Shown here piece by piece: positions 12,763-21,447 of a DNA stretch of 37,253 bases. The stretch lies in NCBI GenBank assembly GCA_028702675.1, contig JAQVOJ010000010.1, forward strand, positions 9,926-47,178, in the 5' to 3' direction. Both the position numbers and the translations under genes were made by a program. Position 1 is the stretch's first letter. Every line of letters begins with the position of its first letter. The stretch is from Bacteroidales bacterium (lineage in GTDB: Bacteria; Bacteroidota; Bacteroidia; Bacteroidales; ML635J-15). The notes beneath the pieces are model-generated. The model worked only from the letters and a program-made list of their open reading frames with translations, had not been told where the DNA came from and searched no databases.

Positions 12763-13102
12763 AATACAATAATCACTTAGTTATTAAGTATTTAATTCAA
12801 TTTAAATTTATTTCGTAAAAACTCACGAAAATAGGCATATCACAAATAAAAGACAAAGTTTTTTTTACTTATCTGAAATTATTATTCTTGTTAGCTCTAT
12901 CCAATATAATACTTTACTACCCTTAACATGGATATTTTTATCATTTTAAACTACATTATCCGCATAAACTCATCTCTATATTTATTGTTAATGCCATAAA
13001 ACAGTTGTTAAGTTTTAAAATCAATTATATTTGTGTATTCTATCATTGTTTAAATCATTGATGGAATATTTTATAAATTTTTAATTTTAAAAAAAGATAC
13101 CA
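12763..13102. other. 340-bp divergent intergenic region
   Basis: This AT-rich gap separates the start of the DUF349 gene from the start of the M28 peptidase. I see one good plus-strand promoter at 13004-13034 and a weak 6-bp stem at about 12810-12832 (TTTCGT/ACGAAA). No convincing minus-strand TAnnTTTG box was found, although 'cacgaaaata' at 12824-12833 is one mismatch away. I see no small ORF or RNA gene. Confidence 0.5.
13004..13034 (+). promoter_or_regulatory. Promoter of the M28 peptidase operon
   Basis: GTTG at 13004-13007, an 18-bp spacer and TATATTTGT at 13026-13034 fit the Bacteroidota TTTG/TAnnTTTGY promoter. The start point would be near 13041, giving a leader of about 60 nt before the ATG at 13103. 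Confidence 0.65.
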
Positions 13103-14749
13103 ATGAATATACTTAGTTTGTTTTCTGTGATCTGTTTTCTTTTAATAATCAACACTAATATAGTTAGTTCTCAAAACATTAACACCGCTATAGAAGCAAT
13201 TAATTATCTTGCCAACGAGGAAATGGAGGGGCGGTTCCCTGGCACTAAAGGAGACATCAAAACTATTGAATACTTAATCTCAGAATTTGAATCATACGGA
13301 GTTAAACCATTTGAATTTGGGTATAAACAAAATTTTAATATTGTAAGCGATATATCGCATGGAAAAAACACTACTGCAAAAATTGATAATCGTAAACTTA
13401 AATTAGACAAAGATTATTTACCATTTAATTTTTCAAATAATGATGAATTGTCGGCTCAAATAATTATTGATAATAAGCTAAATAAAGCAGGAGCAGATTA
13501 TAATGGGAAATGGGTATTGTACTACTTACCAATAGACACAACTATTGATTACAAAAGCATAATAAACTTAGCAATTAAAGCACAACATCTGGGAGCAGGA
13601 GGCTTTATTTTGCTTACCGACAAAAGCAATTTTTCACCCTTTGTACATAATCGCTCTGTATCTCCAATAGGAATTCCTGCAATTCAATTAAGTAATAAAG
13701 CCTTAAAAAAGTATTTTAAGATAGATATTTCAGAATTAAGCAATGGCACAATTATTCCTATTGAATTATATGTAAATGTTGATAATGACAAGATATATTC
13801 AGAAACAGCCAATGTAGCCGGATATCTTAAATCAGACCAAACAAACTACTGGATTGTAATAGGTGCACATCACGACCATTTAGGTTGGGGCGGTCCAAAT
13901 TCAGGGTCTCGTGCACCTGAAACAAAAGCGATACATTACGGTGCAGACGATAATGCCAGTGGTACAGCCATGGTACTGATGCTTGCCGAATATTTTTCCA
14001 AAAACCCAATTGATTGTAATATCGCTTTTGTACTTTTTGGAGCTGAAGAACAAGGCCTTATAGGAAGCAAATATTTTGTTGAAAATTTACCTTTCAATAA
14101 AGATAATATTAAAGTAATGCTTAATTATGATATGGTCGGCAGAATGAATGAGAACAAGTTAACTTTAATTGGAAGTACTACTGCCGTAGAATTTGATTCG
14201 TTAATACAAACATTACCTGAACATAAGCTTGAGATAAGCCTTAGAGGCGGAGGATATAGTGGCTCAGACCAAGCATCGTTTTATTCCGAAAAAATTCCTG
14301 TATTATTTTTCTATACAGGTACTCACAACGATTATCATACTCCGGCTGATGTTATAGAATTAATAAATTTTGGAGGGATGGAATTAACTGCATCGCTATC
14401 AGTTAGTATTGTGGATTTATTTGCGAAACCCGAAATTACACTTACTTACCAAGAGGTAGAACAAAAATCGAAAAACCGACATGGTGGCGAAATGAAAGTT
14501 AAACTGGGTATTATGCCGGATATTACCGACGATAGTGGCAATGGGTTACGCATAGATGGAGTAGTACCCGGAGGAACTGCTTATAATGCGAAAATGCAAA
14601 AAGGAGATATTATTACAGAACTTGATGGGACAAAAATCAGCGGCATTTATGACTATATGCATGTAATGTCTGATTTTAAAGAAGGCCAAACAGTTAAGGC
14701 AAAAGTTATTCGTAATAATAAAATAATTGATATCGAATTAAAATTCTAA
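13103..14749 (+). CDS. Secreted M28-family zinc peptidase with PDZ domain
   Basis: This 548-residue protein has a signal peptide (MNILSLFSVICFLLIINTNIVSSQ). A PA-like insert at about 95-210 is followed by the M28 catalytic domain. Zinc-ligand and catalytic motifs are all present: 'GAHHDHLGWGG' (about 253), 'HYGADDNASG' (about 279), 'FGAEEQGLIGS' (about 312, catalytic Glu), 'NYDMVGRM' (about 341) and 'HNDYHTPAD' (about 410). A PDZ domain fills about 470-548 ('GLRIDGVVPGGTAYNAKMQKGDIITELDG'). It likely trims peptides in the periplasm or outside the cell as an aminopeptidase. The next gene follows after 2 bp. Confidence 0.92.
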   Translation: MNILSLFSVICFLLIINTNIVSSQNINTAIEAINYLANEEMEGRFPGTKGDIKTIEYLISEFESYGVKPFEFGYKQNFNIVSDISHGKNTTAKIDNRKLKLDKDYLPFNFSNNDELSAQIIIDNKLNKAGADYNGKWVLYYLPIDTTIDYKSIINLAIKAQHLGAGGFILLTDKSNFSPFVHNRSVSPIGIPAIQLSNKALKKYFKIDISELSNGTIIPIELYVNVDNDKIYSETANVAGYLKSDQTNYWIVIGAHHDHLGWGGPNSGSRAPETKAIHYGADDNASGTAMVLMLAEYFSKNPIDCNIAFVLFGAEEQGLIGSKYFVENLPFNKDNIKVMLNYDMVGRMNENKLTLIGSTTAVEFDSLIQTLPEHKLEISLRGGGYSGSDQASFYSEKIPVLFFYTGTHNDYHTPADVIELINFGGMELTASLSVSIVDLFAKPEITLTYQEVEQKSKNRHGGEMKVKLGIMPDITDDSGNGLRIDGVVPGGTAYNAKMQKGDIITELDGTKISGIYDYMHVMSDFKEGQTVKAKVIRNNKIIDIELKF

Positions 14750-14751
14750 GA

Positions 14752-15561
14752 ATGAAAAAAACACTAATTTGGATAGCTGCAATAATTATAACCTTGGGAT
14801 CATCGGTTTATCAAAGACTTACAGGACCTACTCACCCACTAAGAATAAAAACTGAACTAAACGGGAGTGAATACGATTTAAAACTTACACGATCAGCAAC
14901 TATTGGCAAAGACTGTGAAGTAAATGTTCCAAATAACTCCGAATTTAATCGTGCATTATTAATATTTCATAAATATCCCGGTAATTTTGAAACAGATACA
15001 ATTGAAATGCAGCTAAAAGACAATAATTATACTGCTGTTTTACCAGAACAACCGCCTGCCGCCAAAATACAATATTATATATCTCTATACAAAAATGATT
15101 TAGAAGTTTTCAATAATTCAAAAAACACGGCAATTATAAGATTTAAAGGAGATGTGCCGGCAGCAGTTTTAATTCCACACATTTTAGCGATGTTCTTATC
15201 TATGCTATTTGCAATAGTTAGTTTGCTAATGGCTGTAAGTAATAATGGTAATTACAAACTAATGAGCTACCTTACATTTGGAGCTTTGGTTTTAGGCGGT
15301 TTCATTTTAGGCCCAATAATACAGTATTACGCATTTGGCGATGCATGGACTGGTTGGCCAATTGGGAAAGACTTAACCGATAATAAAACTTTAATAGCAG
15401 TAATCTTTTGGATTATAGCAATAGTTTTAAATGTAAAAAAAGATAGAAAATGGACAATAATTGTAGCAGCTATTATTATGATAATAATATTTTCGATACC
15501 ACACTCTGCCGGCGGCTCAGAGTTTAACTACGAAAGTGGAACAATAGAAACAGGACTTTAG
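14752..15561 (+). CDS. Membrane protein of unknown function
   Basis: This 269-residue protein has an N-terminal membrane anchor (residues 4-20) and an extracytoplasmic beta-rich region of about 110 residues ('PLRIKTELNGSEYDLKLTRSATIG'). About four membrane segments follow between 135 and 255. The stretch 'YYAFGDAWTGWPIGKDLTDNKT' lies between helices and looks conserved-like. I recognise it only as a Bacteroidota-type conserved membrane protein. It starts 2 bp after the M28 peptidase stop, so the two are probably translated together and may act together at the envelope. Confidence 0.8.
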   Translation: MKKTLIWIAAIIITLGSSVYQRLTGPTHPLRIKTELNGSEYDLKLTRSATIGKDCEVNVPNNSEFNRALLIFHKYPGNFETDTIEMQLKDNNYTAVLPEQPPAAKIQYYISLYKNDLEVFNNSKNTAIIRFKGDVPAAVLIPHILAMFLSMLFAIVSLLMAVSNNGNYKLMSYLTFGALVLGGFILGPIIQYYAFGDAWTGWPIGKDLTDNKTLIAVIFWIIAIVLNVKKDRKWTIIVAAIIMIIIFSIPHSAGGSEFNYESGTIETGL

Positions 15562-15630
15562 TCTTCATATTTTATTCTAAACCTAAAGTATAGGTACATA
15601 GTTCAATCACTATTAGTTTTATGATTTACC

Positions 15631-17292
15631 TTATTTATCCTTTAATTTATATTGAATTATTCCTATACCAAAAAATAGAATTGAGGAAATGGTAATCCCC
15701 AAAATATTTGCATCAAGGTTTAGTGGTAAATTTACATCTAAAGCAATCAAGCTTATTGTGGTTCCACCTCCTCCTATCATAGCCACTAAAGCTGCCAAAG
15801 GACTTGCCTTCTTCCAATATAATGCTCCAATTACGGGCAAAAGTAGTCCACTTACCATAAAAGCATACGAGTATAGCATAAGTGAAAGAACGTTTTGCAT
15901 ATTTGATGCTAATAACAGAGCAAATGCTCCAATAAGAATTGTAATAATTTGAGAAATTCGGAGTGTATGCTTTTTATTTTTATTCAAGAATCTCCATTTT
16001 CCTAACAAATCTGTTTGAACATTTCCTGAAGCAGCCATCAAGTATGAGTCGGCAGTGCTAAGTATGGCCGAAAAATAGGCTGCCAACATCAATCCTAATA
16101 AACCAACGGGTAAAACATGGTTAACCCGCATTATTCATCGCATTATTCTTGGTTGGCTCGTAACAAGATTTTAGTCAGTGGATTGGCACGGTGCTTATGG
16201 TTTTATTATTAGCCAAATTTTGAGAAAGCTTACAATTATCTTTGTGCATCTGCTTCGTTGCAAAACTCTTGAAATATAAGGATATATCTGCAAGTTTCGA
16301 CGCCTACCAGCTACACAAAGCTAATCGTATGAATAATGCGGGTTAAGCAATAATGGCAAACCCATTTCTTCATCTATAGAGCTACCTGCTGCATACCCAA
16401 TATCGGCAAACATATTGGCATCGAAAGCAACTTTACCTAGCAAACCAAGAATTACACCCATAAAGGCCATTACCGGATATTCAAAAAGACCTGCTATATA
16501 CCAAGCTTTTTGAGCTTCTTTGGTACTTTTACTGGCATATATTCGCTGATATAAGGTCATCCCAACAAACCAAATTGGAATAATTGTGAATCCCCAATTT
16601 ACAAGTTGTTGCCAAGTAATATTACTCAAAGAAAAAAACTCTTTGCTAAGGCTAGTAGATATTACGTCCCAACCTCCGGTTGTATAATATGCAAACGGTA
16701 TCCCAATAAAAATTAATCCGACAAGTAATATTGCCCATTGAATGGTATCGGTATAAATTACAGCTTTAAGCCCACCTGTTCCGGTATAAACAATCGCAAT
16801 TATTCCCATTATCAGAAGAGCTGTATTAATATTAAATTCAGGAAATGTTGCCGAAGCCAATTTTGCCCCCGCCAATAATTGACTACTTGTAAAACCGATG
16901 TAACCTATTGCAGAAATAATTCCTGCAACCAAAGCTACTTTACCATCATAATAATGTGTAAACAGTTGTGGAAAAGTCATAAATTTGTTATCGCGGGCAA
17001 CATTACTTACCTTTGGTATAAGCAGAACAGCACTAAGCCATGCTCCAATAAGACCTGTAAAGAGCATCCAACTCCCCGACAATCCCATTAAAAATCCTAA
17101 TCCTCCAAGTCCTATACTAAAACCTCCACCTACATCAGTAGCTACAACCGATAAACCTATATGCCATTTCCCCAATGAACGACCTCCTACATAATAATCT
17201 TCGGTGTTTTTATTCCTTTTCAAGAAATAAAACCCTACTCCCAACATCACTATCATGTAAACAATAAAAATACTAAAGTCTATCCAATGCAT
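15631..17292 (-). pseudogene. Sodium:solute symporter (SSS family), split by a 218-bp insertion
   Basis: The N-terminal part (17292 to the insertion) begins MHWIDFSIFIVYM; I chose this ATG over the track's 17346 because it gives a normal SSS first helix. It carries 'GGRSLGKWHIGLSVVATDVGGG' and 'GFTSSQLLAGAKLASATFPEFN'. It then runs into element sequence and stops after PHYSYD. The C-terminal part resumes as 'HVLPVGLLGLMLAAYFSAILSTADSYLMAASG', a core SSS sodium-site region. Removing the element plus one TTAA joins 'GLPLLLN' to 'HVLPVG' in frame, giving 479 residues, a normal SSS length. The gene is therefore recently disrupted. The track's MRVNHVL start is made by the element and gene together. 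Confidence 0.93.
16125..16342. mobile_element. 218-bp non-autonomous TTAA element (MITE-like) in the symporter gene
   Basis: The ends are a perfect 14-bp inverted repeat, CCCGCATTATTCAT (16125-16138) and ATGAATAATGCGGG (16329-16342). Both sides are flanked by TTAA (16121-16124 and 16343-16346). Deleting the element and one TTAA rebuilds an uninterrupted symporter frame, so TTAA is a true target duplication. There is no transposase ORF. Inside are a second GCATTATTC at 16140-16148 near the left end and an inverted CTTTGTG/CACAAAG pair (16240-16246, 16314-16320). It could be an internally deleted IS or a MITE moved in trans. The parent family is not identifiable by eye; TTAA choice resembles piggyBac/IS1380-like DDE enzymes. 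Confidence 0.92.
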
Positions 17293-17498
17293 AATAAATA
17301 GTTTAAGCAAACAATAAAAAAAAATATAATTAGAAATGCAAATCACAAATTATACTATACATTTAAATTCTCCTTTAATAATCTTTCTGCTTCATGACTC
17401 AAACTACAAACAAGAAATAAAACCTTACTATATTAAATCAAAATTCCAAACAATTAAACGTGAAAGTCTGTTAGGTAGAAAAAACAACAATAATTTTT

Positions 17499-18203
17499 AT
17501 GAATATACTTATAACAGGAACTAGCAAGGGGCTAGGCGAAGGATTGGCAAAATATTACCTAAACAAAGGATATATAGTAATCGGACTTAGCAGAAGTTCT
17601 AATACTGATTTACGTTCATACGAAAACTTCACTTATTATAGTTTAGATTTGTCTAATCTTGATAGCCTACCCGCAAAATTTAAAAGCATATTAGTTAATA
17701 CCCCTAAAATTGATTTAGCAATCCTAAATGCAGGGATACTTGGCAAAATAGCTGATATGAGAGAATCATCGCTTACTAATATTAAAAAAGTAATGGACAC
17801 CAATGTTTGGTCGAATAAAATACTAATCGACAATCTGGTTAAATATAATATACCCAATCAGATAGTAGCAATATCCTCGGGTGCAGCAATAAGTGGCAGT
17901 AGAGGATGGAATGCATATTCACTTTCGAAAGCTGCATTAAATATGCTAATTAGCTTATATGCTGATGAAATTCCTGAAGTGCATTTTTCGGCACTTGCCC
18001 CAGGACTTGTTGATACACAAATGCAAGAATACATATCAAGTTTACCAGAAGATAAGCAATTTCCAACAATGCAAAGACTAAAAAAGGCAAGAGGTACAGC
18101 TGACATGCCAAAACCTAATAATATTGCTCCTAAAATTGCAGAAACAATCAATAAAATTCAAGAGGAATTAAGCGGTAGCTTTTTTGATGTAAGGAGGATT
18201 TAA
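17499..18203 (+). CDS. SDR-family oxidoreductase
   Basis: This 234-residue short-chain dehydrogenase has the nucleotide-binding 'ILITGTSKGLGEGLAKYY' at the N-terminus, 'LAILNAGILG' (NAG motif, about 73-77), 'IVAISSGAAISGSRGWNAYSLSKAA' with catalytic Ser and YxxxK (about Tyr140/Lys144), and 'LAPGLVDTQM'. Length and motif order are those of a classical NAD(P)H-dependent SDR. The substrate is not predictable. It stands alone: the symporter pseudogene is divergent on its left, lnt is convergent on its right. Confidence 0.9.
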   Translation: MNILITGTSKGLGEGLAKYYLNKGYIVIGLSRSSNTDLRSYENFTYYSLDLSNLDSLPAKFKSILVNTPKIDLAILNAGILGKIADMRESSLTNIKKVMDTNVWSNKILIDNLVKYNIPNQIVAISSGAAISGSRGWNAYSLSKAALNMLISLYADEIPEVHFSALAPGLVDTQMQEYISSLPEDKQFPTMQRLKKARGTADMPKPNNIAPKIAETINKIQEELSGSFFDVRRI

Positions 18204-18239
18204 ACTGGTAATATCGCAAGGTATGTACCACACGATATC

Positions 18240-18275
18240 CCAATAGCTCTATTGGAGTACGGTATTATTTTTTTT
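18240..18275 (+). terminator. Terminator of the SDR gene
   Basis: CCAATAG (18240-18246) pairs with CTATTGG (18249-18255), probably with a 4-nt loop, and GTAC/GTAC can extend it. A T-rich run (tattatttttttttc) follows from 18263. It sits 36 bp after the SDR stop. Confidence 0.55.
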
Positions 18276-19884
18276 TCTTTTTACGCTTCATTAAAATATT
18301 TGGGATTATTGCAAGTGCAAGGAGTGCAGAAACTACAAGCGACATTCGTGACATATAATTTCCATATTTGGTATAGAATGTAATTTTATCGTTTAAATTT
18401 AGTTTAGTTCTAATTACATCTTTTTCCCACCAATCGCAAGCCATTAATATATCGCCCCTTTGATTTACGAAACAACTAATGCCGGTATTTGCAGAGCGTG
18501 CTATACTGCGGCGTGTTTCAACTGCACGTAGCGAGGCATAACTTTTATGCTGACGATGTCCGGCAGTATTACTCCACCACCCATCGTTTGTAATAATCGC
18601 CATAAGTTGAGCTCCATTTTTAACAAATTTGCTGTAAAACTCACCATAAACCGATTCGTAACAAATTACAGAACCTATTTTTAACGAATCACTTTCTCGC
18701 ACTAAAGGGGTTTGTTCTTCCTGATAGCCTAGCCTGCCTCTTATTCCTCCCAAATCAACAATTAACTCACCCAAGAAACCAAATATTTTGGGGTAGGGCA
18801 TCATTTCAACGCCAGGAACAAGTCTTGATTTATGGTAAACCTGAAAATTATCGGAAGTGTCAATGTAAATTGCCGTATTGTATAAATCGTAAAAATCACC
18901 TGTTGAACCAAAAGGTTTTGCTGTTTCAGTTTTATCATTTCCTTTGGGATAATATTTACGAGTAACAGCACCTATTATGCAAGCAGTATTGGGATATTGA
19001 TTCAAATAATTACGAATAAAATTAATATTACGTTCCTCTATTAGTTCATCAAGCCACATACCGTTAGGGATAGCAGTTTCGGGACCTACAATAAAATCAA
19101 CACTATCATCCATTAAGGAATCAACAAGAACAAACATATTTTCAACTTGCTCCCAATCAGGAATATCATATTTTTCGTCGTATGGGTCAATATTAGGTTG
19201 AAAAACAACAACATCCACGGGGTTATCTGTTTCACTATATGTATAATATCTTATTAAAGAATAAGTTAAAGGTATGAATATTACTAATGCTAATGTTAAA
19301 TATTTCCTTATTAAAATATTTTTACCTATATTTTCCATTCTTGATTTCACAAGTTCGTACAATAAAATATTAACTGTAAGAATCCATAAACTTCCACCAA
19401 GATGTCCGGTAAATTCATACCATTGAACCCATGCAATATTATTTGCAAAAGAGTTTCCTAATATTAACCATGGCCAGGAAATTTGACTATTCAAAAAAAG
19501 GTATTCAAAACTCATCCAAAAACTTACAAATGCAACATATCCTGTTTTTTTTCCTAAATATTTATTTGCTAATGCTGCAAACCAAATAACCGAAGCCATA
19601 AACAATGAAGACAAGAGTATGGCGACTACTGCACCGGGTGCTGTTGAGTAATATATCCACCAAGTAGAAATTGCATTCCAAATAATAAAACTAATAAGCG
19701 ACCAAAGAAAAACATAATTACTTCCCTTTTTATTTTCATCTTTAGTTCCTGCATCTCTCAGTATAAGGATAGGAATAAACGCAAAAAGCATTGTCCAACC
19801 TAAACCGAGTTGAGTATAACCTAAACTTAATAAACCCCCGCTCAGTACACTTAATATAAGCTTATGATATTTTTTCAATTTCAT
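18265..19884 (-). CDS. lnt: Apolipoprotein N-acyltransferase
   Basis: This inner-membrane enzyme adds the third acyl chain to the N-terminal Cys of lipoproteins. The N-terminal half has about six membrane segments. The nitrilase-like domain has the catalytic triad: Glu in 'DFIVGPETAIPNG' (about 266), Lys in 'QVYHKSRLVPGVEMMPY' (about 351) and Cys in 'IGSVICYESVYGEF' (about 408). A last membrane segment and a Lys-rich tail follow. The track starts at 19917; I chose the ATG at 19884 (MKLKKYHKLIL), which shortens the overlap with the upstream EamA gene to 23 bp. Length is then 539, somewhat above the E. coli enzyme (512). Confidence 0.93.
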   Translation of the reverse strand: MKLKKYHKLILSVLSGGLLSLGYTQLGLGWTMLFAFIPILILRDAGTKDENKKGSNYVFLWSLISFIIWNAISTWWIYYSTAPGAVVAILLSSLFMASVIWFAALANKYLGKKTGYVAFVSFWMSFEYLFLNSQISWPWLILGNSFANNIAWVQWYEFTGHLGGSLWILTVNILLYELVKSRMENIGKNILIRKYLTLALVIFIPLTYSLIRYYTYSETDNPVDVVVFQPNIDPYDEKYDIPDWEQVENMFVLVDSLMDDSVDFIVGPETAIPNGMWLDELIEERNINFIRNYLNQYPNTACIIGAVTRKYYPKGNDKTETAKPFGSTGDFYDLYNTAIYIDTSDNFQVYHKSRLVPGVEMMPYPKIFGFLGELIVDLGGIRGRLGYQEEQTPLVRESDSLKIGSVICYESVYGEFYSKFVKNGAQLMAIITNDGWWSNTAGHRQHKSYASLRAVETRRSIARSANTGISCFVNQRGDILMACDWWEKDVIRTKLNLNDKITFYTKYGNYMSRMSLVVSALLALAIIPNILMKRKKKKK

Positions 19885-20764
19885 TTTCTTTTTTCTTTTT
19901 GTTAATAAGATAAACACCTGTAAGAATGAGCAATATAGCTAATATTTGATTTAAAGAAATAATCTCTCCATCAACAATTCCCCAAAATACAGCAAAAACA
20001 GGAATTATATATGTAACAGACGAAGCGAACATACTTCCGACCCTTTGAATCAATATATTAACAATTATAACAGCTACAGCCGAACCAAAAATCCCTAACA
20101 ATAATACAAATAATAAGTTTTTGGTAAAATCAGGAGTAATAAGCGGTGCAGATAAATCAGTAAATGCAAGATAAATACCTGTAACCGGACCAATAAACAG
20201 AAATGCTAATGTTGCAATTTCGAATCCGTTTAAACTTTTTAGTTTTGATTGTACATAATTCATATTATAACCATACATCATAGTTGCTAAAACAACAAAA
20301 AGTGCAAATGCATTTACGTGTATTTCAGTAGCTGTGCTATTAGATAATACCAAACCTATAGCACCGGCAAGTCCAATAATAACACCGATAACTTGAGAAC
20401 GAAAAGTTTTTGTTTGAAATAATATCAGTCCGAATAAAAGTGTAAAAACGGGAGTACTTGCATTTAACATTCCGGCTAGGCTGCTATTTATTTTTGTTTG
20501 AGCAATTGTAAACAAAAATGCGGGGATACAATTACCTATAAATGCTACAATTAAAATTCCTGTAATATTTTTCTTATTTATTTTTTTTATATTTTTAATG
20601 CTAAATGGTAAAAGTACAATAAATGCAGAGAACATACGTATAGCAGCAACCTGACTGTAAGAAAAACTTTTTAATCCGTATTTCATTAAAACAAATGAAG
20701 CACCCCATGTAAACCCTAAAAACAATAAGGCAAGCCAATAATATATTTTAGTTTCGAATTTCAA
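19862..20764 (-). CDS. EamA-family (DMT) transporter
   Basis: This 300-residue inner-membrane protein has ten hydrophobic segments in two EamA repeats. The first opens 'YWLALLFLGFTWGASFVLMKYGLKSFS'. The second half starts near residue 155. Motifs typical of the family include 'SLAGMLNASTPVFTLLFGLILF' and 'SSVTYIIPVFAVFWGIVDGE'. Such proteins export small metabolites or amino acids; the substrate is not known. It overlaps the downstream lnt by 23 bp and is divergent from the DUF4294 gene. Confidence 0.88.
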   Translation of the reverse strand: MKFETKIYYWLALLFLGFTWGASFVLMKYGLKSFSYSQVAAIRMFSAFIVLLPFSIKNIKKINKKNITGILIVAFIGNCIPAFLFTIAQTKINSSLAGMLNASTPVFTLLFGLILFQTKTFRSQVIGVIIGLAGAIGLVLSNSTATEIHVNAFALFVVLATMMYGYNMNYVQSKLKSLNGFEIATLAFLFIGPVTGIYLAFTDLSAPLITPDFTKNLLFVLLLGIFGSAVAVIIVNILIQRVGSMFASSVTYIIPVFAVFWGIVDGEIISLNQILAILLILTGVYLINKKKKENEIEKIS

Positions 20765-20813
20765 TTTTTTGGTACATTTATTGAATTGAAGACCAAAATT
20801 AAAAATACTGGTG

Positions 20814-21425
20814 ATGAAACCTCATAAATTAGTTCTATTTTTTTTACTTTTTGTGATTTTTTTTGGTTTTAACAGTTTTAAAGTTGAAGCTCAAATGCCT
20901 AAGTACGTCATGCAAAGCCTTAATATTGACAGTATATATGCAAGTACACAAATGCCTGTAATTTTTGCTGATGAGATATTTGTATTCCCACAAAAAACAT
21001 TTAAAAATAATCGTGAGAGGAAAAGATATAATAAGCTTCGATATAATTTTAAGAAAGTTTATCCATATGCTTTATTAATAGAAGAAGAACTAGAAGCTAT
21101 CGAAACTGTTGTTGAACGCTTACCTACTGAAGAAGCCAAAAAGGCTTACATAAAAAAGAAAGAAAAGGATTTAATGGATAAGTATAAAGACACAATGAAA
21201 AAACTTACTATGAGTCAGGGCTTTATGCTTGTAAAACTAATCGATAGGCAAACCGGCAATACAGCCTATCATTTAATTGAAGACCTTAAAGGTTCGGTAG
21301 TGGCATTCTTTTGGCAAGGAATTGCTTTGTTATTTAAAAATGACTTGAAAGCGGAATATGATGCCGAAGCAAGCGACAAAGAGATTGAGGAACTAATAGT
21401 ATTGTGGGAACACGGGTGCTTGTAA
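20814..21425 (+). CDS. DUF4294 protein, exported
   Basis: This is a protein of about 203 residues. The track uses a GTG at 20811, but the next codon is ATG at 20814 and is preferred. It has a signal peptide (MKPHKLVLFFLLFVIFFGFNSFKVEAQ). The body matches what I remember of DUF4294: 'EIFVFPQKTFKNNRERKRYNKLRYNFKKVYPYALL' followed by a long charged helix and 'LTMSQGFMLVKLIDRQTGNTAYHLIEDLKGSVVAFFWQGIALLF'. It ends 'EHGCL'. The function is unknown; it is likely periplasmic. It is convergent with valS, with only 22 bp between stops. Confidence 0.85.
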   Translation: MKPHKLVLFFLLFVIFFGFNSFKVEAQMPKYVMQSLNIDSIYASTQMPVIFADEIFVFPQKTFKNNRERKRYNKLRYNFKKVYPYALLIEEELEAIETVVERLPTEEAKKAYIKKKEKDLMDKYKDTMKKLTMSQGFMLVKLIDRQTGNTAYHLIEDLKGSVVAFFWQGIALLFKNDLKAEYDAEASDKEIEELIVLWEHGCL

Positions 21426-21447
21426 AGAATTTACTTCTATAATTATT

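Noticed and set aside
12810-12832. Stem TTTCGT/ACGAAA upstream of the DUF349 gene as an operator or riboswitch
   Set aside because: Only six AT-rich pairs, too weak to separate from chance in this composition.
15562-15630. Terminator between the membrane protein and the symporter pseudogene
   Set aside because: Only a 5-bp ACCTA/TAGGT stem without a T-run is visible.
15631-16131. Stand-alone 166-residue symporter protein starting MRVNHVL
   Set aside because: Its start codon is inside the inserted element's terminal repeat; it is the 3' half of a broken gene.
18191-18198. Strong Shine-Dalgarno-like AAGGAGGA
   Set aside because: It lies at the very end of the SDR gene with no start codon suitably downstream; it encodes the last codons (VRRI).
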